This document shows, one piece after another, positions 42,015 to 51,103 of a stretch of 64,000 bases of DNA. Made by a program: the position numbers and the translations under genes. Source of the stretch: DATFWC01 sp963777755 (GTDB taxonomy: Bacteria; Pseudomonadota; Alphaproteobacteria; Rhizobiales; Xanthobacteraceae); NCBI GenBank assembly GCA_963777755.1, contig CAVZSC010000029.1, positions 74,263-138,262 of the forward strand, read 5' to 3'. Below the pieces are notes generated by a model. The model saw only the letters and a list, made by a program, of their open reading frames with translations. It had not been told where the DNA came from and did not search any database. The stretch's first letter is position 1, and the number at the start of each line of letters is the position of its first letter.

Positions 42015-43868
42015 GTGCGGGACGCCGCAACCTCGAGCGGGCTGGCCGCCAGCCGCATCCTGCGCCCGATCGCCGCTATCGGTGCGTGGCGCCTCGGCGT
42101 GCTCGCCTGGGCGCTGGCGGGGGTAGTGTACGTGGGCCAGGCGTGGACGCCGTCGCACTACTCGATCGTCTTCGCGCTGCTCGGACTGGAGCACGGGCCG
42201 ACGCTCGGACTGGCGCAGCCGATCCGCTCCGACGAGGCGACCGTGGTGACGCCTTATTTCCAGATCGCGGTGCGCAGCGGCTTCGGGCCGCGCGACGAGA
42301 TCTCGCCCTACCGAGAGCCGCTGAAATCGTTCTGGGCGCTTCCCATCGCCGACTGGGGACTGGTATTCAAGCCGCAGATGTGGGGGTTCTGGCTGCTGCC
42401 GCCGGCGCATGCCTTCTCGCTCTATTACTTCCTGCTCGCCGCCGCATGCGTCGCCGGCTACGCGCTTCTGCTGCGCCAGCTCGGCGCCGCCGCGCCGCTC
42501 GCGCTCCTCGGCAGCCTCGTCCTGTGGTCCAGCCATTTCGTCCAGGCGTGGTGGAGCAGCAATGCGGCGGCGTTCGCGTTCGCGCCGTGGCCGGCGGTCG
42601 CCTTTCTGGCGCCGCTCGCCTGGTACTGGCGATGGGCAGGCGTGTTCTACGCAACCGCCGTATGGCTGGTCGGCCTCATGTATCCGCCCTTCATTATTCC
42701 CGCCGCCCTGGCGCTTGGCGTGCTGGTGCTGGCATTTCGGCGCGATGCGCTGACTCTGGGGCGAATAACCGTTGCGGCGTCAGCGGCGCTCGCCGCACTC
42801 GCCGCAACGTGGCTCTACCTGCACGACCTCATCGAAGTCATGCAAAACACGGTCTATCCCGGCCGTCGGCAATCGGACGGCGGCGGCGTGCCGATGGCGA
42901 TGCTGGCGGCGCACGTCTTGCCCTACTGGACCACGATCCGCTTCCGCTCGCTCCTCCCCGAATTCAACACCTGCGAGGTCTCGGTGGTCGCCAGCTTCCT
43001 TCCGCTCACGTTTGCGGTGTTCGTCGACTATCGCTCGCTCGCCGCGTTCGCCCGCCGCAATGTGGTTTGCATCAGCATCATCCTGGCCGCAGCCACGGTC
43101 ATGCTCGCATGGATGACGCTACCCGTGCCCTACACGATCGGCCGCATCCTGCTGCTCGACCGGGTGCCGGGCATTCGCATGCTGTGGGGATTCGGCATCT
43201 GCCTCACCGCGGCGCTGGTCGTCATCATGACGCACGTGAGCTTTCGCGTGACGTGGCCGCGCTGCGCTCTCTTCGTCGCAATGGTGGTCGGCGCATGGTT
43301 CGCCAAGGCTTTCGTCATGGTGCCGGAATCGGTGGGCGTGCAGCACGCGCTCACCTATGTGGGGTTCGATCTCGTCGTCCTGGCGCCGTTTGCCGTCGCG
43401 GTGTGGATGATCCGCCGCGCCGCCTGGGTGCCAAAGGCGCCCACCGCTTTGCTCGGCGTCGTCGCCGTAACCTCGCTCGCCACGTTCGGCATCTTCAACC
43501 CGCTGCAGTCGGCCAAGCCGATCTTCGATCCGCCGCGCATCCCATTCGTCGAGCAGCTGCGGCAACGCGCGTCGACCGACCGGCGCGGGTGGGTCATGGT
43601 CGAGCTCAAGCAGCTCGGCGTGCTCGGCGCTGCGCTCAACGGACTGGGCGTGCCGGCGATCAACCACGTCCTGATGGCACCGCGACTCGAGTTCTTCCGG
43701 CCGTTTTTTCCCGACCTGAGCGCGCAGGAGTTCAACGCGATTTTCAATCGCTACGCACACATCATGCCGCAGGATGTACCCGCGCCGCTGTCCCCCCAAC
43801 CGGATGTCATCGTCGTGCCGGTGAATCGCTTCGACGTGCCCCTCGTGCGCCTGCCGCCGGAGCCGTAG
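42015..43868 (+). CDS. Large polytopic membrane protein (GT-C-like), function unknown
   Basis: About 617 residues with some 11-12 membrane segments. The first extracytoplasmic loop holds PIRSDEATVVTPYFQ, where D-E resembles the catalytic acid of GT-C transferases, and the last 120 residues are a soluble domain. This fits the group of large bacterial membrane proteins near YfhO/DUF2142-type transferases, but the family cannot be fixed. The GTG at 42015 is a compromise start before the first hydrophobic segment (LGVLAWALAGVVYVG); a longer reading from 41727 overlaps the RmlD gene and looks spurious. It converges with the next gene. Confidence 0.7.
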   Translation: MRDAATSSGLAASRILRPIAAIGAWRLGVLAWALAGVVYVGQAWTPSHYSIVFALLGLEHGPTLGLAQPIRSDEATVVTPYFQIAVRSGFGPRDEISPYREPLKSFWALPIADWGLVFKPQMWGFWLLPPAHAFSLYYFLLAAACVAGYALLLRQLGAAAPLALLGSLVLWSSHFVQAWWSSNAAAFAFAPWPAVAFLAPLAWYWRWAGVFYATAVWLVGLMYPPFIIPAALALGVLVLAFRRDALTLGRITVAASAALAALAATWLYLHDLIEVMQNTVYPGRRQSDGGGVPMAMLAAHVLPYWTTIRFRSLLPEFNTCEVSVVASFLPLTFAVFVDYRSLAAFARRNVVCISIILAAATVMLAWMTLPVPYTIGRILLLDRVPGIRMLWGFGICLTAALVVIMTHVSFRVTWPRCALFVAMVVGAWFAKAFVMVPESVGVQHALTYVGFDLVVLAPFAVAVWMIRRAAWVPKAPTALLGVVAVTSLATFGIFNPLQSAKPIFDPPRIPFVEQLRQRASTDRRGWVMVELKQLGVLGAALNGLGVPAINHVLMAPRLEFFRPFFPDLSAQEFNAIFNRYAHIMPQDVPAPLSPQPDVIVVPVNRFDVPLVRLPPEP

Positions 43869-43881
43869 TTGTGATGCGTCC

Positions 43882-45702
43882 CTACCGGACAAGGCGCCAC
43901 ACGCCGAGATCACCGAGTGCTCCGGTAGGTTCGAAGCGAAAGCCGGCGGGCGCGACTTCGACCGCGTAGCGGGCCTGCCGCTCGGTCCGCGCGATCAGGA
44001 TGATGGCGTGGTCCGGTGGCAGGGCGGCAAGCGCCGTCACGCTCGGTAGGCCGTCGAGATCGCGGCTGCCGGGGGCAGCGCCATGCACATAGGCGCCGTT
44101 GTGAAACCGGCACGGGGTGAGGAGCTCGAGATACTCCAGTGGTTTTGCCCGTTGGAACGTCACCAGCCCGTCCAGGATCGCGACCGAATCGCCGAGCAGG
44201 AGGCAGGCCCTTCGGTCCGGCATGGCGTTGGAAACAGCCGCGACCGCCGCCTGCAGGTCGAACTTGCTGACCGCCTGCGACTTGTTCCATTCGGCGTAGC
44301 GGATTGCATCGCCCAGTGCGGTTCCGAATCCCCATACCGCCGCGGCGCCGAGCACGATCGCGGCGGCGGTTCCGGTCCAGCCGATCGATGGCCGGGCGAC
44401 GGCCGTGATCGACAGCAGGGCTGCCGTGATCAGGGCGGCCTGCAACAGCCACAAATACCAGCGCACGTAATCGGCCGTGATCGCCGCCGGAATGATGCGG
44501 TACGCAAAGGCCAGGCTGATGAGGATGCCGACCAGGCTGACGATCGCGGCGTCGCGACTGGGACGCAACGCGGAGGCGTGCCCGGGCAGGAGCAGGGGAG
44601 CCGCCAGGCAGGTCGCAAAGCACGCGAGGAGAAACGGGCCGCGATAGGGAAATCCGGCAATGCCGAAGCCTTCGGATTCGCTGAAGATCACCAGCACGGG
44701 ATTGGCGCGCGCCGTCAGAGCCTCGACGAGGCTCAGGCCACCGGACCACAGCTGCGGGTAGTCCAGCCCGCCCGTGCGCGGATCGGCGATCACCGGATGC
44801 AGCGTCACCAGCAGCAGGCCGGTCGCCAACGCGCCCATGCCGGCGAGCGATGCCGCCTCACCCAGGGTCGGCCCGCGCCGCAGCAGCATGAGCGCACACC
44901 AGCCGGCGAAAACGGCGGCGATGAGGTGCAGGGCGGCAAAGTGGATCAGCATCAGGCCGAACAGGATCACCCCACCCACGATCCAGCCGGCTCGTCTACG
45001 CGACTGCTCGATCATCGCCACCACCACGATCGGCGCGAGCAGCCCGACCAGAAGCTGGGCGTTCTTGCCGGCGAACGGCAGCGTGAAGCCGAGCGTGCGC
45101 TCGACCGCCAGGAAGGCGAAGCAGGACGCGCCCACGTGCTGCCACAGCGGCAGCGGAGAGCGGAACAAGCGGGCTAGCATCCAGCCCCATGTAAGCGGTA
45201 TCGCTGCGGCGATGCCGATGCTGATGAGCTTGAAGGCGGACAGTACACGAGAGGCATCGAGCAGGCCGAACAGTGGCGCAAGCAGGATCGGGAAACCCGG
45301 TGGATACGCAAAGCCCGAATCGCCCGGCGCATAGACATCGAGCGGCAAACGGCCGGCGGCGACGACCTGCGCGAACAGCGGCACCGCGATTGGATCATGC
45401 ACCGGAAGGATGTAGCCGGGCCGCATCGGTATCGTGATCATCAGCCAGGCGACCGCGGTTACCAGGGCGGCAGCGGCCCAGTCGCGCGGTGCGCGAGCCG
45501 GCCCGTCAGCTTTCGTCGCCCGCGCGGCGAGCGCCGCCACGGCAAGTGCGACCGCCAAAGTCGCAAAGGGGGCCGCGGGAAGCCCGAGGCCCAATCGCAA
45601 GAGCATGAATGTTCCAGCCACATAAACGGTGACGCCAACGCCGCCGGCGATCAGGATGCGGTCGAACGCTATGCCGCCAGCGAAATCGATGGTCCTGTGC
45701 AT
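43882..45702 (-). CDS. Large polytopic membrane protein (GT-C-like), function unknown
   Basis: A 606-residue inner-membrane protein with about 12 hydrophobic segments. The loop after the third segment reads GYILPVHDPIAVPLFAQ with a His-Asp pair, and AYPPGFPILLAPLFGLLD follows; the soluble C-terminal 120 residues contain KPLEYLELLTPCRFHNGAYV. The layout matches glycosyltransferase-like integral membrane proteins that take sugars from lipid carriers. It converges with the preceding membrane protein, 13 bases between the stops, and diverges from the DegT aminotransferase. Confidence 0.7.
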   Translation of the reverse strand: MHRTIDFAGGIAFDRILIAGGVGVTVYVAGTFMLLRLGLGLPAAPFATLAVALAVAALAARATKADGPARAPRDWAAAALVTAVAWLMITIPMRPGYILPVHDPIAVPLFAQVVAAGRLPLDVYAPGDSGFAYPPGFPILLAPLFGLLDASRVLSAFKLISIGIAAAIPLTWGWMLARLFRSPLPLWQHVGASCFAFLAVERTLGFTLPFAGKNAQLLVGLLAPIVVVAMIEQSRRRAGWIVGGVILFGLMLIHFAALHLIAAVFAGWCALMLLRRGPTLGEAASLAGMGALATGLLLVTLHPVIADPRTGGLDYPQLWSGGLSLVEALTARANPVLVIFSESEGFGIAGFPYRGPFLLACFATCLAAPLLLPGHASALRPSRDAAIVSLVGILISLAFAYRIIPAAITADYVRWYLWLLQAALITAALLSITAVARPSIGWTGTAAAIVLGAAAVWGFGTALGDAIRYAEWNKSQAVSKFDLQAAVAAVSNAMPDRRACLLLGDSVAILDGLVTFQRAKPLEYLELLTPCRFHNGAYVHGAAPGSRDLDGLPSVTALAALPPDHAIILIARTERQARYAVEVAPAGFRFEPTGALGDLGVWRLVR

Positions 45703-45891
45703 CTCTTCATTCTACTGGGTTCGTCGGAACGAAACACGAGACTATGACCTTGCCGTTTGCCTGCGAAAAAGCGGGCGCCGCCGGTTCGGGATTCCCCTGA
45801 TGCTCAGAGGCGAGTCACAATAGGTTACGACAGGTTACAATACGTCCAATGGCCCTGGATTGCGGCTCCCGGTCCGGCTATCTAGGCGGCG

Positions 45892-47031
45892 ATGACTCAG
45901 CACGCAAAGATTCCCCGGCCGATTCCCTTCATCGACCTGCAGGCGCAGCGGCGCCGGCACGGCGCGCGCATCGATGCGGCCATCGCGCGCGTGGTCGAGC
46001 ACGGCCAGTACATCATGGGACCGGAAGTGCGCACGCTCGAACGCGAGCTTGCGCAATTCTGCGGCGCCACGGAGGTCATCTCCTGTGCCAACGGCACGGA
46101 CGCGCTGGCGCTGGTGCTGATGGCGAAGGAGGTCAAGGCGGGCGATGCGGTGTTGTGCCCGAGCTTCACCTTCGCCGCCACCGCCGAAGTGGTCGCCTGG
46201 TTCGGCGCGACCCCGGTGTTCGTCGACATCGTGCCCGACACGTTCAACATGGACAGCCGGAGCCTCACCAGCGGAATCGAAGACGCGCGCCGACTGGGAC
46301 TCAACCCCGTCGGCGTGATCCCGGTCGACCTGTTCGGCCATCCGGCGGACTATCACGCGATCGCGCCGGTGTGCGAGGCGCACGGCCTATGGATGCTGTG
46401 CGATGCCGCCCAGTCGTTCGGCGCCACCTATGGCAACCGCAAGGTCGGAACGATCGGGCTCGCGACCGCCACCAGCTTCTATCCGTCGAAGCCGCTCGGA
46501 TGCTACGGCGATGGCGGCGCGATCTTCACCGATGATCCCGAGCTCGCCGCCCTGATCCGGTCCCTGCGCAATCACGGGGAGGGCGTCGACAAGTACGATG
46601 CGGCACGCATCGGCATCAACGGCCGGCTCGATACAATCCAGGCCGCCGTGCTGCTGCAGAAGCTCGAATTCTTCGCCGAGGAGATCGGCGAGCGCAACCG
46701 TATCGCCAAGCGCTACAACGACGCGCTGGCCGACTTCGCGGTCGTTCCGGCCGTGCATGCCGACTGCATCTCGATTTTCGCGCAATACACGATCCGCGTG
46801 GGCGAGCGCGACCGCCTTGCCGCCGCTCTGAAGGCGGAAGGCATCCCGACCGCTATCCACTACGCGAAGGCGCTGCATCAGCAGCGCGCCTATTGCGAAT
46901 TCCCCTTGGCCGGCGGAAGCCTGCCGGTCACCGAGCAGGCGACACGCGAGGTCATCAGCCTGCCGATGCATCCCTACCTCGAGCCCGAGATCCAGGATCG
47001 CATCGTCGGCTGCATCCGCAAGGCACTATGA
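45892..47031 (+). CDS. DegT/DnrJ/EryC1/StrS-family sugar aminotransferase
   Basis: A 379-residue PLP enzyme that aminates a nucleotide keto-sugar. IPFIDLQAQRRRHGARIDAA opens the family fold, CANGTDALALVL is the PLP-phosphate loop, DAAQSFGATYGNRKVGT follows, and the Schiff-base Lys is in SFYPSKPLGCYGDGGAIF. The end region AIHYAKALHQQRAY is also typical. The substrate is likely a UDP- or dTDP-4-keto or 3-keto sugar. ATG at 45892; 190 bases of spacer separate it from the divergent membrane protein. Confidence 0.92.
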   Translation: MTQHAKIPRPIPFIDLQAQRRRHGARIDAAIARVVEHGQYIMGPEVRTLERELAQFCGATEVISCANGTDALALVLMAKEVKAGDAVLCPSFTFAATAEVVAWFGATPVFVDIVPDTFNMDSRSLTSGIEDARRLGLNPVGVIPVDLFGHPADYHAIAPVCEAHGLWMLCDAAQSFGATYGNRKVGTIGLATATSFYPSKPLGCYGDGGAIFTDDPELAALIRSLRNHGEGVDKYDAARIGINGRLDTIQAAVLLQKLEFFAEEIGERNRIAKRYNDALADFAVVPAVHADCISIFAQYTIRVGERDRLAAALKAEGIPTAIHYAKALHQQRAYCEFPLAGGSLPVTEQATREVISLPMHPYLEPEIQDRIVGCIRKAL

Positions 47032-47035
47032 GGGC

Positions 47036-47064
47036 GAGGCGAGCCGCATCGGCTCGCCCGCCTC
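47036..47064. terminator. Hairpin between convergent genes
   Basis: GAGGCGAGCC (47036-47045) pairs with GGCTCGCC plus CCTC (47051-47064, two-base bulge) between the convergent aminotransferase and collagen-like genes. No T tract is present on either side; a bidirectional terminator is possible. Confidence 0.4.
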
Positions 47065-47070
47065 ACGTCG

Positions 47071-47556
47071 CTACCTGCGGACGCACAGGCCGGTGGCCGC
47101 GCCGGTGCATTTCGCACCGTCCGGAGCGCCGCTCGCGCACACCAGGGATACCAACGCCTCGTTGCCCGCGCAGGTGACGCTGCCGTCGCCGGTCACGACG
47201 CGGAAGGATGCCGGGGCAGGGGCCCCGGGATCGCCCTTGTCACCCTTCTCCCCCTTCTCGCCGCGCTGGCCCTGCGGTCCGGCCGGCCCTTGCGCCCCGG
47301 TATCACCTTTCGCGCCGGCCGGGCCAACCGCACCGGCGGGGCCGACTGGGCCGGGCGCACCGGCGACCCCCTGCGGGCCGGCATCGCCCTTGTCGCCCTT
47401 GGCTCCGGCCTGCCCGGCGGGCCCGGGCGGTCCCGCCGGCCCGGCAGCGCCTTGCGGGCCGGCGTCGCCTTTCTGACCCTGTACGCCCTGGCGCCCCTCG
47501 CAGCCGGCCAATGCCAGTGCGGCCGATAGAAACGCAACCGTCGCGATCCAGCGCAT
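47071..47556 (-). CDS. Collagen-like lipoprotein
   Basis: A 161-residue protein: signal MRWIATVAFLSAALALAGC with lipobox LAGC (Cys19), then about 31 uninterrupted Gly-X-Y triplets rich in GPA, GDK and GEK, and a C-terminal Cys-containing globular part (VVTGDGSVTCAGNEALVSLV). Bacterial collagen-like proteins trimerise into a stalk; here it would be anchored in a membrane by lipid, with the C-terminal part, holding four Cys, displayed. The ATG at 47556 is chosen because the lipoprotein signal begins there. The triplet-encoding DNA is naturally repetitive. Confidence 0.85.
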   Translation of the reverse strand: MRWIATVAFLSAALALAGCEGRQGVQGQKGDAGPQGAAGPAGPPGPAGQAGAKGDKGDAGPQGVAGAPGPVGPAGAVGPAGAKGDTGAQGPAGPQGQRGEKGEKGDKGDPGAPAPASFRVVTGDGSVTCAGNEALVSLVCASGAPDGAKCTGAATGLCVRR

Positions 47557-47689
47557 CCTCAGTCTCCCCATCCAGTTACCAAGACACTGCGATGCCGCGG
47601 CGGGACGCGTCAAGCCTGCCCGAGCGCCAAGCTCCCCGCCAGGGGCCCGGCTGCGGAACTCGAACGGGTTCCACGAAGCGCTGCGCGCC

Positions 47690-49078
47690 TCAATCTTCGA
47701 CGAAATCGTTGGCGCCGATGGTGCCGGTGACACCGGTGATGTCGATGAGCAGGTCGTCGAAATCGTCGAACGCGCCGGCATTGTCCAGGTCGATCGCCAG
47801 ATAGGTGCGGCCGCCGAAGGTGAACTGCGCCGCCACCAAGGCCGCGGGGTCGCCGGACAATGCGAAGGCCGCCGCAACCGCATTGTTGGCGGACGCGTTG
47901 AGGTCGGCGCCGGTGCCGGCTCCGAGATTGGCCGCGAAGGTGACCTCCACGGTCAGCAAGAATCGATCCTGGTCGAAGTTGAGGTCGGTGATGCGGTCGA
48001 CCGGGCCTCCGCCGGTGGCATTATCCCCGTCGTCCTCGGCGAACTCGTAAGCGAAAAAGTCGTTGCCGCTGCCGCCGGCGACCGTGTCGATGCCCTCGAA
48101 ACCTTCGAGCGTATCGTTGCCTTCGTTGCCCTGGATGGTATCGCGACCGAAGCCACCGACGACGCCGTCATTGCCGAGACCGCCGAACACCGTCACGGGT
48201 AAGCCGGTCGAGATAATGAAATCGTCGCCTTCGTTGCCGAAGATCAACCCGTCGCCATCGACCGTGTCGTTGCCGAATCCGCCGATCAACGTGTAGGAGT
48301 TGACGCAGCTGCAGGTAAAGATCAGATCGTCGCCACCGTTGCCGAACATGAGCACGTCGCCGCCAAAGGCGCTCAGGAGATCGTCGCCGTCGGCCGAATC
48401 GTTGCCGCCGACGACGGTCGCCGACCCGCCGACTTCGATGAAATCGCCGCCCTCATTGCCGAAATAGAGGCCGCCGACGAACGAGGTGATCGCGTCGTCG
48501 CCGAGCCCGCCGAATACGGTTGCGTTGTCGTTCGCTATAATGAGATCGGAGCCCTCGTTTCCGAAGATCATCGAGCCGCCGCTGATGATGTCGTCGCCGT
48601 GGCCGCCGATAACCGTGGGCTGCGCGTCGAACGAGGCTTCCAGGACGTCATCGCCGCCGTTGCCGAAGATCAGGTCGCTGCCGAAGCCGCCGATGATGAA
48701 GTCCCCGCCGTCGGCGGAGTCGTTGCCGCCGACGATGGTCTGATTGGTCTGTGCGTTGATCAGGATGATGGTATCGGCGCCGTCGCCGCCCAGCGTCAAC
48801 ATGGGGTTGACCAGCGCGAACCCGTTGTCATCGATGACAGTCAGGTCGGCGGTCCCGCGGTCCGAGACGATGTCGTTCTCCGAGCCCCCATTGATGGTGC
48901 CGCTATTCCCATTCTGGAGAAGAATGGAATCATTCCCCGAGCTGCCGGCGACGCTGACATTGCCGGTGCCGGTCAGGACCGAGTCGTCGCCGGCCAACCC
49001 GACAATCGTCCCGGGCCCGGTATTGGCAAACTGATCGAGGGTGTCACTACCGCTCGTGCCGGTGACGTTATAGGCCAT
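47690..49078 (-). CDS. RTX beta-roll protein, type A (462 aa)
   Basis: A 462-residue member of the window's RTX family. N-terminal module MAYNVTGTSGSDTLDQFANT, repeats such as FGNEGSDLIIAND and VGGNDSADGDDLL, and the type A tail AAQFTFGGRTYLAIDLDN then LLIDITGVTGTIGANDFVED. Some repeats are degenerate compared with the 4 kb and 57 kb copies, with Cys residues in one (FTCSCVNSYTLIG), which is rare for RTX proteins. No signal peptide; type I secretion is assumed. ATG at 49078 is aligned with its paralogues. Confidence 0.85.
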   Translation of the reverse strand: MAYNVTGTSGSDTLDQFANTGPGTIVGLAGDDSVLTGTGNVSVAGSSGNDSILLQNGNSGTINGGSENDIVSDRGTADLTVIDDNGFALVNPMLTLGGDGADTIILINAQTNQTIVGGNDSADGGDFIIGGFGSDLIFGNGGDDVLEASFDAQPTVIGGHGDDIISGGSMIFGNEGSDLIIANDNATVFGGLGDDAITSFVGGLYFGNEGGDFIEVGGSATVVGGNDSADGDDLLSAFGGDVLMFGNGGDDLIFTCSCVNSYTLIGGFGNDTVDGDGLIFGNEGDDFIISTGLPVTVFGGLGNDGVVGGFGRDTIQGNEGNDTLEGFEGIDTVAGGSGNDFFAYEFAEDDGDNATGGGPVDRITDLNFDQDRFLLTVEVTFAANLGAGTGADLNASANNAVAAAFALSGDPAALVAAQFTFGGRTYLAIDLDNAGAFDDFDDLLIDITGVTGTIGANDFVED

Positions 49079-49221
49079 CGCGCGCCAACCTTCGCAGTGT
49101 GGGGAAAAACGCTCCTTCCCGAGCGCGGCAAGGCGCGGCACCCGGAACTCACGATGACCCTATCTGGTTGGCCAGTCGCGCGTCAACGCGGTTCGTGTGC
49201 GCATTGGCGCCGTCGTTGCGG

Positions 49222-49381
49222 TCAGACCGTGAAATCGCCGGCGCCGATCGTGCCGGTCACCCCGGTGATGTCGAGCAACAGATCGCCGGTGTCGTCGAAG
49301 GCGTTGCGGGCCGCATCCTGGTTGATCGCCAGGTAGCTGCGTCCGCCGAAGGTGAACTGGGCCGCCACGACGGCAACTTGA
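49222..49381 (-). pseudogene. C-terminal remnant of a type A RTX gene
   Basis: The minus strand reads VVAAQFTFGGRSYLAINQDA and then LLLDITGVTGTIGAGDFTV before a TGA at 49222-49224, the same tail as the type A RTX proteins. No repeats precede it, and the next 80 bases lead straight into the tail end of the serralysin gene. It is a decapitated paralogue, most likely left by recombination between tandem RTX genes. Confidence 0.8.
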
Positions 49382-49463
49382 ACTCAGCCGAGCGGGCCGG
49401 CTGTGCCGATTACACCGGGAGGGCCGCCTGGAACGCGGCCTCGCGCCGCGCGGCCGTCCGAGG

Positions 49464-50963
49464 CTACACGACGAAGCCGGGGTTGAATGCCGCCGGTGCG
49501 ACCCCGTTGAGCTCGATCGTGCCGCCGCCGGACAGCGTCAACAGCACATCGCCGTCGCCCGAGGTGCCTTGAACGTAGGTCTGGCCGAACAGCGTCAGGC
49601 GGTCCCCGGCGGCACCGTTGAAGTCGCCGATGATGTCGGCTCCGGAGCCGGTCGCAAAGGCGAAGCGGTCCGCGCCCTCGTTGCCGAACATGGAGTCATT
49701 GCCTTCGCTGCCGAGGATGCTGTCGTCCCCTTGGCCTGCAAAGACGGTGTCCGCGCCCTGTCCGGCAATGATCGTGTCGTTGGACTCGTTACCGAAGACG
49801 AAATCGTTCGCCTCGTTCCCGAACACGAAGTCGAGGCCCTGGCCGCCGACGACCACGTCGTCACCCTGCCCACCCACGACGATGTCGTCGTCCTGGTTGC
49901 CGAGGACAACGTCGTTGTCCTGATTGCCGAGGAGCGTGTCTGCCCCGAATCCTCCGACCAGCGAATCGTTGCCGAAAGCCCCGGTCATCACGTCGGAGCC
50001 ACCATTTCCCGACAGGAGGTTGGCGACGTTGTTGCCGAACAGGGTATCGGCGCCGCTGCCGCCGCTCCCGTTCTCGATGACGACGTTCTGGGCGATGGTG
50101 AAGCCGCCGTAGATCCCGTTGGCGTACGAAGGAGTTCCACCGCCGGTCGGCGAGTTGTCGATCGTGGCGGCGTGCAGGTCGATGATGACGTTGCGCGTGC
50201 CGCCATAGACGATCTGGTCGATGCCGCCGGCATCCCAGATGGAGGTCCAGTAGGTGCCGGGCGCGTTCACGTCGGGCAGCGTGTAGGTATCGGCGCCCGT
50301 GTGGTAGGACATGTTGGCGCCGTAGAGATACTGGATCGCCGCGATGTCGAACGCCATCGGGCCGCCGACGAAGCCATAGGTCGTCAGGCCGCTGCCGAGC
50401 GGGTCCTGCGCCTGGTCCCACCCGTCATTGTACGACATGACGGTGAAGATGCCCTGGTTGAGGTTGTTGTCTCCGTAGGAGTTGAACGCGCCACTCACTC
50501 CCGGCCAGATGGTCGAGCCGCCGCCGTTGTCGTGCGGGTGGGCGAGGCCGAGCCCATGGCCGAGCTCATGCACCAGCGTGAGGAACGCATAGCCGCCGAC
50601 CCGCAGGCCGCCGTTCGGATCGTCCTCGTCCCAGCCGGTACCCTGGTAGTTGAAATAGCCATGGGCCGGGGCCGGGTCGTCGGGCGTCTCGTGCTGGCCC
50701 AATGTGCCGCCGCCGAAGAAGCCGTTCGACACCGAGTGAGCGATGAACGTCGCGCTGCCGGGCGTCGAGACCTCGGTGAAGCTGATGTTGGCGACATTGG
50801 CCCAGGATTGCAGTGCCGACCGGTAGCCGTTCTGCTCGGTGCTGGTCCAGTTGGTGTCGAAGCCAATGAACTCGCCGTTGTGGGCGAAGTAGTAGGTTAT
50901 GGAGGAACCCCAGTGGAAACCGCCCCACAGGATTCCGTCCAGCATCGCGTTGCCTGATGGCAT
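49464..50963 (-). CDS. Serralysin-type M10 metalloprotease with RTX repeats
   Basis: A 499-residue secreted protease. The catalytic domain (to about 240) contains LVHELGHGLGLAHPHDNGG, with the three His zinc ligands and catalytic Glu, and FTVMSYNDGWDQ with the serralysin Met-turn. A linker, YGGTRNVIIDLHAATIDNS and IENGSGGSGADTLFGN, leads into RTX nonapeptides (FGNESNDTI, GGQGDDVVV) and ends LTLSGGGTIELNGVAP. Unlike the tandem pair at 35-38 kb it has the full serralysin layout. Export is presumably by an unlinked type I system. ATG at 50963 (second in-frame ATG 18 bases later possible). Confidence 0.9.
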   Translation of the reverse strand: MPSGNAMLDGILWGGFHWGSSITYYFAHNGEFIGFDTNWTSTEQNGYRSALQSWANVANISFTEVSTPGSATFIAHSVSNGFFGGGTLGQHETPDDPAPAHGYFNYQGTGWDEDDPNGGLRVGGYAFLTLVHELGHGLGLAHPHDNGGGSTIWPGVSGAFNSYGDNNLNQGIFTVMSYNDGWDQAQDPLGSGLTTYGFVGGPMAFDIAAIQYLYGANMSYHTGADTYTLPDVNAPGTYWTSIWDAGGIDQIVYGGTRNVIIDLHAATIDNSPTGGGTPSYANGIYGGFTIAQNVVIENGSGGSGADTLFGNNVANLLSGNGGSDVMTGAFGNDSLVGGFGADTLLGNQDNDVVLGNQDDDIVVGGQGDDVVVGGQGLDFVFGNEANDFVFGNESNDTIIAGQGADTVFAGQGDDSILGSEGNDSMFGNEGADRFAFATGSGADIIGDFNGAAGDRLTLFGQTYVQGTSGDGDVLLTLSGGGTIELNGVAPAAFNPGFVV

Positions 50964-51103
50964 GAAAGCTCCCCAGATCGCTCAATCGTTGTCGAAGCTA
51001 TTAAGGTGATTTGGCGCGATAGACAACGCGCCATGACCGATGCGGTATATGACGCGTAAAGGCGCCGGGACGTTCAAAGCCGGCAGAGACGAATATGCGC
51101 CGC

